From Sphingobacterium phlebotomi (GTDB lineage Bacteria > Bacteroidota > Bacteroidia > Sphingobacteriales > Sphingobacteriaceae): 64,000 nt of DNA. The stretch spans positions 62,001 through 126,000 of the forward strand of contig NZ_VTAV01000008.1 in NCBI RefSeq assembly GCF_008180195.1. Direction: 5' to 3'. This document shows, in pieces, positions 61,686-64,000 of the stretch. The translations under genes were made by a program, and so were the position numbers. The notes beneath the pieces are model-generated. The model saw only the letters and a list, made by a program, of their open reading frames with translations. It was not told where the DNA came from and did not search any database. Numbering within the stretch: position 1 is the first letter of the stretch; each line of letters opens with the position of its first letter.

Positions 61686-63575
61686 TTATAGATACTTGTT
61701 CAAAAAGGCCTCTACTTCTTGATAGTAGTTTATAATGTTTTCTTCACTTCTAAATCGCCGTCCCTCCTCTTCTCTATATATATACTTAATCGGCACATTA
61801 TTGTTTTTCATTTTTTGTACAAATTGGTTCGCATCCGTCAACGAACTAAACCTATCTTTTCCGCCTTGCGCAAAGAGTACAGGAATCTTCACTTTATCGG
61901 CATGGAAAACAGGCGAGATTGCTTTGAACATTTCATATTCCTTACTTGGATTACCAATGATATTATAAAATAAACGGACGTACTGCTGGTGATAGGGTGG
62001 TATCTCTCTAAAATAAGTGAAAAGATTCGTATATCCAGACATCGAGATAGCGCATTTATAAAAGGAAGAGTTATATGTGGCCGCATGTAGCGCGGAATAC
62101 CCTCCAAAACCACTTCCCATGATGGCCACCCTATTTTTATCAACGATTCCCTGATGAATCAGCCAGGTAACACCGTCGATCATATCAGCTTGTATCTTTC
62201 CTCCCCATTCTTTGAAACCAGCTGTCCAAAATTTCTTTCCATAACCCGCCGACCCTCTATAGTTCAATTGAAAAACCAAGTAGCCTCTGTTTGCAAGAAA
62301 CTGTACCTCCGCATCGAAGTTACTTGTTTCGCGACGATTTGGCCCATCATGTACTAATACCACTACCGGCAGTTTCTCCCGTTTTCCAGTCAACGGATAA
62401 GTAAGATATCCGTGCAACGTCAAGCCATCTCGGCTTTGAAAACTAACCGTTTCCTTCGGAGACAAGGTTGCCGTTAATAATTTCGGATTCATTTCTTCCA
62501 GCAACTCCGCTGTATCCTTTAACACATCATAATGATAAATTCCACCTGCGTGCACATCGGTATAAACTTTAACGATCCAATGATACATACTTGTATCTGT
62601 ATCCAGTATATCAATAGATTGGTTATCGAATTTAGCAGACAATTTGTTGAAATTTTGCTGAAAGGTTGGATGAAAGAAATGTCTTTTTACCTTATTAATA
62701 GTATACTGGCTAAAAATAAGTTCTTGCAAGTGGTCGGAATAACCAACCGGCTCAAGATCTACCTCTGAATTTTCGAATATTAATCGCTCTTCTTCTCCGG
62801 TAGATACGTTGTATTCCACCAATGACAACCTATCTCTATTGTCGTTAGACAACGCATAGATATGGGTATGGGAGTCCTTCACAAATCCCAAAGGTCTTAT
62901 CAATGTCTGGTAATCCGTGGTAGTAACCTGTTGAAAAGGCATATCTTCTTCTGCTCTATACAAGATACTTTCTTGCACACTATCATTGGTCATTGCCAAT
63001 CGTACTTTCCCATCTGGTGAGGCAAACCATTTGGAAATATTGCCAGGGTTCCGTGTTAACAACTGTGGAGCGGAACCATCTACGAAAATTTTATATAAAT
63101 CGAATGCAGTCGAATCCCGATTGTTCAGCGTGGCGAGCAAATAATTACCATGGAGTGTGTGCGGTGCTAGCCAGCGTAATCGGGCATTCTTCGTTGGTAA
63201 TAAAGGGGTCGTTTTTTCAGAATCGACCAAAACGCTATAAATGCGCAGGCTATCTTGCGGAGAATGACTATTGGAATATACGATCAGCGAATCGGAAGCC
63301 CAGAAAAAATACTGTACATTCATATCCGACTGATAGGTAAGTTGCTTTGATTTATTTTTGTCCTGCAAATCCAAAACAAAAATATTCTTACAATGGTCGT
63401 CTACTCCCAAATAAGCAATCCGACGACCATCTGGGGATAGTTTGAAGTTACTTTTTTCCGGCTTTACGAAAAAATCTTCAACTGGGATTAATTTGTTCGT
63501 ATTTTGCTTATTTCCACATGAAGCCGAAACGACAAATAAACCCACTGCAAATACCCAAAGCAAAAATCTAAACAT
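61686..63575 (-). CDS. S9 prolyl-oligopeptidase-like lipoprotein with degenerate catalytic site
   Basis: A lipoprotein signal (FVVSASC, Cys 20) precedes a propeller (about 35-375) and an alpha/beta-hydrolase domain (about 380-629; LTLHGYLTYPL, LVHDGPNRRE, LNYRGSAGYGKKFW). The nucleophile elbow, normally GxSxGG, reads G487-S-G-F-G-G, placing Gly489 at the Ser position. The usual C-terminal EGHGF reads EGRRF, placing Arg606 at the His position. Only the Asp (574, GGKDRFSS) is kept. The protein is thus probably not an active peptidase. It is the first gene of an operon with a histidine kinase (5-nt gap) and response regulator, so a binding or sensing role is likely. Confidence 0.9.
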   Translation of the reverse strand: MFRFLLWVFAVGLFVVSASCGNKQNTNKLIPVEDFFVKPEKSNFKLSPDGRRIAYLGVDDHCKNIFVLDLQDKNKSKQLTYQSDMNVQYFFWASDSLIVYSNSHSPQDSLRIYSVLVDSEKTTPLLPTKNARLRWLAPHTLHGNYLLATLNNRDSTAFDLYKIFVDGSAPQLLTRNPGNISKWFASPDGKVRLAMTNDSVQESILYRAEEDMPFQQVTTTDYQTLIRPLGFVKDSHTHIYALSNDNRDRLSLVEYNVSTGEEERLIFENSEVDLEPVGYSDHLQELIFSQYTINKVKRHFFHPTFQQNFNKLSAKFDNQSIDILDTDTSMYHWIVKVYTDVHAGGIYHYDVLKDTAELLEEMNPKLLTATLSPKETVSFQSRDGLTLHGYLTYPLTGKREKLPVVVLVHDGPNRRETSNFDAEVQFLANRGYLVFQLNYRGSAGYGKKFWTAGFKEWGGKIQADMIDGVTWLIHQGIVDKNRVAIMGSGFGGYSALHAATYNSSFYKCAISMSGYTNLFTYFREIPPYHQQYVRLFYNIIGNPSKEYEMFKAISPVFHADKVKIPVLFAQGGKDRFSSLTDANQFVQKMKNNNVPIKYIYREEEGRRFRSEENIINYYQEVEAFLNKYL

Positions 63576-63669
63576 ATTCCAATCCTATTGCAGTTTCAAA
63601 TATTGTTATTTTTTTATAAAATATAGTATGTGCAACCTTATTTTTACAACGCTACAGCATAAATCCCCT

Positions 63670-63677
63670 ATCTTTGT
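63670..63677 (+). promoter_or_regulatory. Consensus -7 box immediately before the DUF4286 gene
   Basis: TATCTTTG matches the Bacteroidota -7 element TAnnTTTG exactly and ends 2 nt before the ATG at 63680. Transcription would begin at or a few bases after the start codon, implying a leaderless or nearly leaderless mRNA. No clear -33 TTTG was seen at 19 nt upstream. Confidence 0.45.
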
Positions 63678-63679
63678 AT

Positions 63680-63970
63680 ATGATTTTATACAACATCTCC
63701 ATCATTGTCGAAGACAATAGCCACGATCAAGTGGTCAATTGGCTTAAATCACACTTACGTAAAAGTACCTACGAAACAACGTTTTTGAAAATGTTGGATT
63801 CTCCACACGAAGGAAACACGTATTGTGTACAATTTTTAGCTGCAGACGATAATGTAATCCTCAAATTCCAAGAAGATGTAGTGGCCGAATTGCAAGGGTA
63901 TCTGACGGCACATCACACCGAGAAGGCTTTTATTTTTGACAGTAAGATGCAATATCTATCGTTGGACTAA
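63680..63970 (+). CDS. DUF4286 family small cytoplasmic protein
   Basis: A 96-residue protein starting MILYNISIIVEDNSHDQVVNWLKSHL, the typical start of DUF4286 (ferredoxin-like fold), with TYCVQFLAADDNVILKFQEDV in the middle. The function of the family is unknown; it is widespread and single-copy in Bacteroidota. The Met at 63680 is chosen because the family begins MILYN. It is divergent from the S9-kinase operon and ends in a hairpin. Confidence 0.85.
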   Translation: MILYNISIIVEDNSHDQVVNWLKSHLRKSTYETTFLKMLDSPHEGNTYCVQFLAADDNVILKFQEDVVAELQGYLTAHHTEKAFIFDSKMQYLSLD

Positions 63971-63989
63971 CGATTAAAAAACGTTAGTC
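63965..63989 (+). terminator. Hairpin overlapping the DUF4286 stop codon
   Basis: GACTAACG (63965-63972) pairs with CGTTAGTC (63982-63989) around a short A-rich loop; TACCTCTTTGT follows to the end of the window. The stop codon lies in the left arm. Confidence 0.55.
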
Positions 63990-64000
63990 TACCTCTTTGT

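Noticed and set aside
61686..63575. Active dipeptidyl/prolyl oligopeptidase annotation
   Set aside because: The nucleophile Ser and catalytic His are both replaced, so an active peptidase call is not supported.

Overview
The window comes from a Bacteroidota chromosome, most likely Sphingobacteriaceae (Sphingobacterium, Pedobacter or a close relative). The evidence is SusC/SusD pairs, a hybrid two-component system, many SPII lipoprotein signals, TonB receptors with a carboxypeptidase-like N-terminal domain, RprXY-like regulators and TAnnTTTG-type -7 boxes. No rRNA, tRNA or CRISPR array was recognised by eye.

Region 1 (1-30050) is a large glucuronoarabinoxylan utilisation locus. The + strand carries the C-terminal part of a SusC transporter, SusD, a DUF5627-type surface lipoprotein and a GH10 xylanase with an inserted CBM array. 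An AT-richer pair follows (a parvulin-like lipoprotein and a small secreted protein of unknown function), then a CE6-type acetyl esterase. Facing it is one nine-gene - strand operon (25809 to 9901): GH115, MFS sugar transporter, GH10, cytoplasmic GH43, GH67, GH30, GH97, GH43 lipoprotein and GH127, closed by a hairpin terminator at 9841-9879. A divergent hybrid two-component system (26046-30050) is the obvious regulator. Together these genes would bind and cut xylan at the surface, remove acetyl, glucuronyl and arabinosyl groups in the periplasm, import short products and finish them in the cytoplasm.

Region 2 (30174-36978) looks like a phytate or organic-phosphate scavenging unit: a membrane-anchored TPR/HTH regulator, a TonB receptor, a metallophosphatase and a beta-propeller phytase. 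A lone GH28 lipoprotein and an alpha/beta hydrolase follow.

Region 3 (39300-45535) is a copper-resistance cluster: an AraC regulator with an N-terminal metal-binding-like domain, the CopA ATPase, two small HMA proteins (one cytoplasmic, one secreted) and a multicopper oxidase fused to a CopB-like C-terminal part. A VapBC pair, two small secreted proteins and a repeat-rich 0.56 kb gap lie next to it.

Region 4 (48042-54822) joins a TonB receptor and a beta-helix lipoprotein, which share an upstream bipartite motif, with a divergent ABC transporter whose FtsX-like permease has a long His/Asp-rich loop, followed by a DUF3299-like protein. This resembles the Zrg zinc-uptake system of Vibrio, so zinc acquisition is proposed.

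Region 5 (54825-63970) is mostly housekeeping: rsmE, a CNNM/CorC-like protein, ppa, DedA, HIT, greA and a DUF4286 gene. It also contains the most unusual operon of the window: an S9 prolyl-oligopeptidase-like lipoprotein lacking its catalytic Ser and His, co-directional and nearly contiguous with a histidine kinase and an OmpR-type response regulator.
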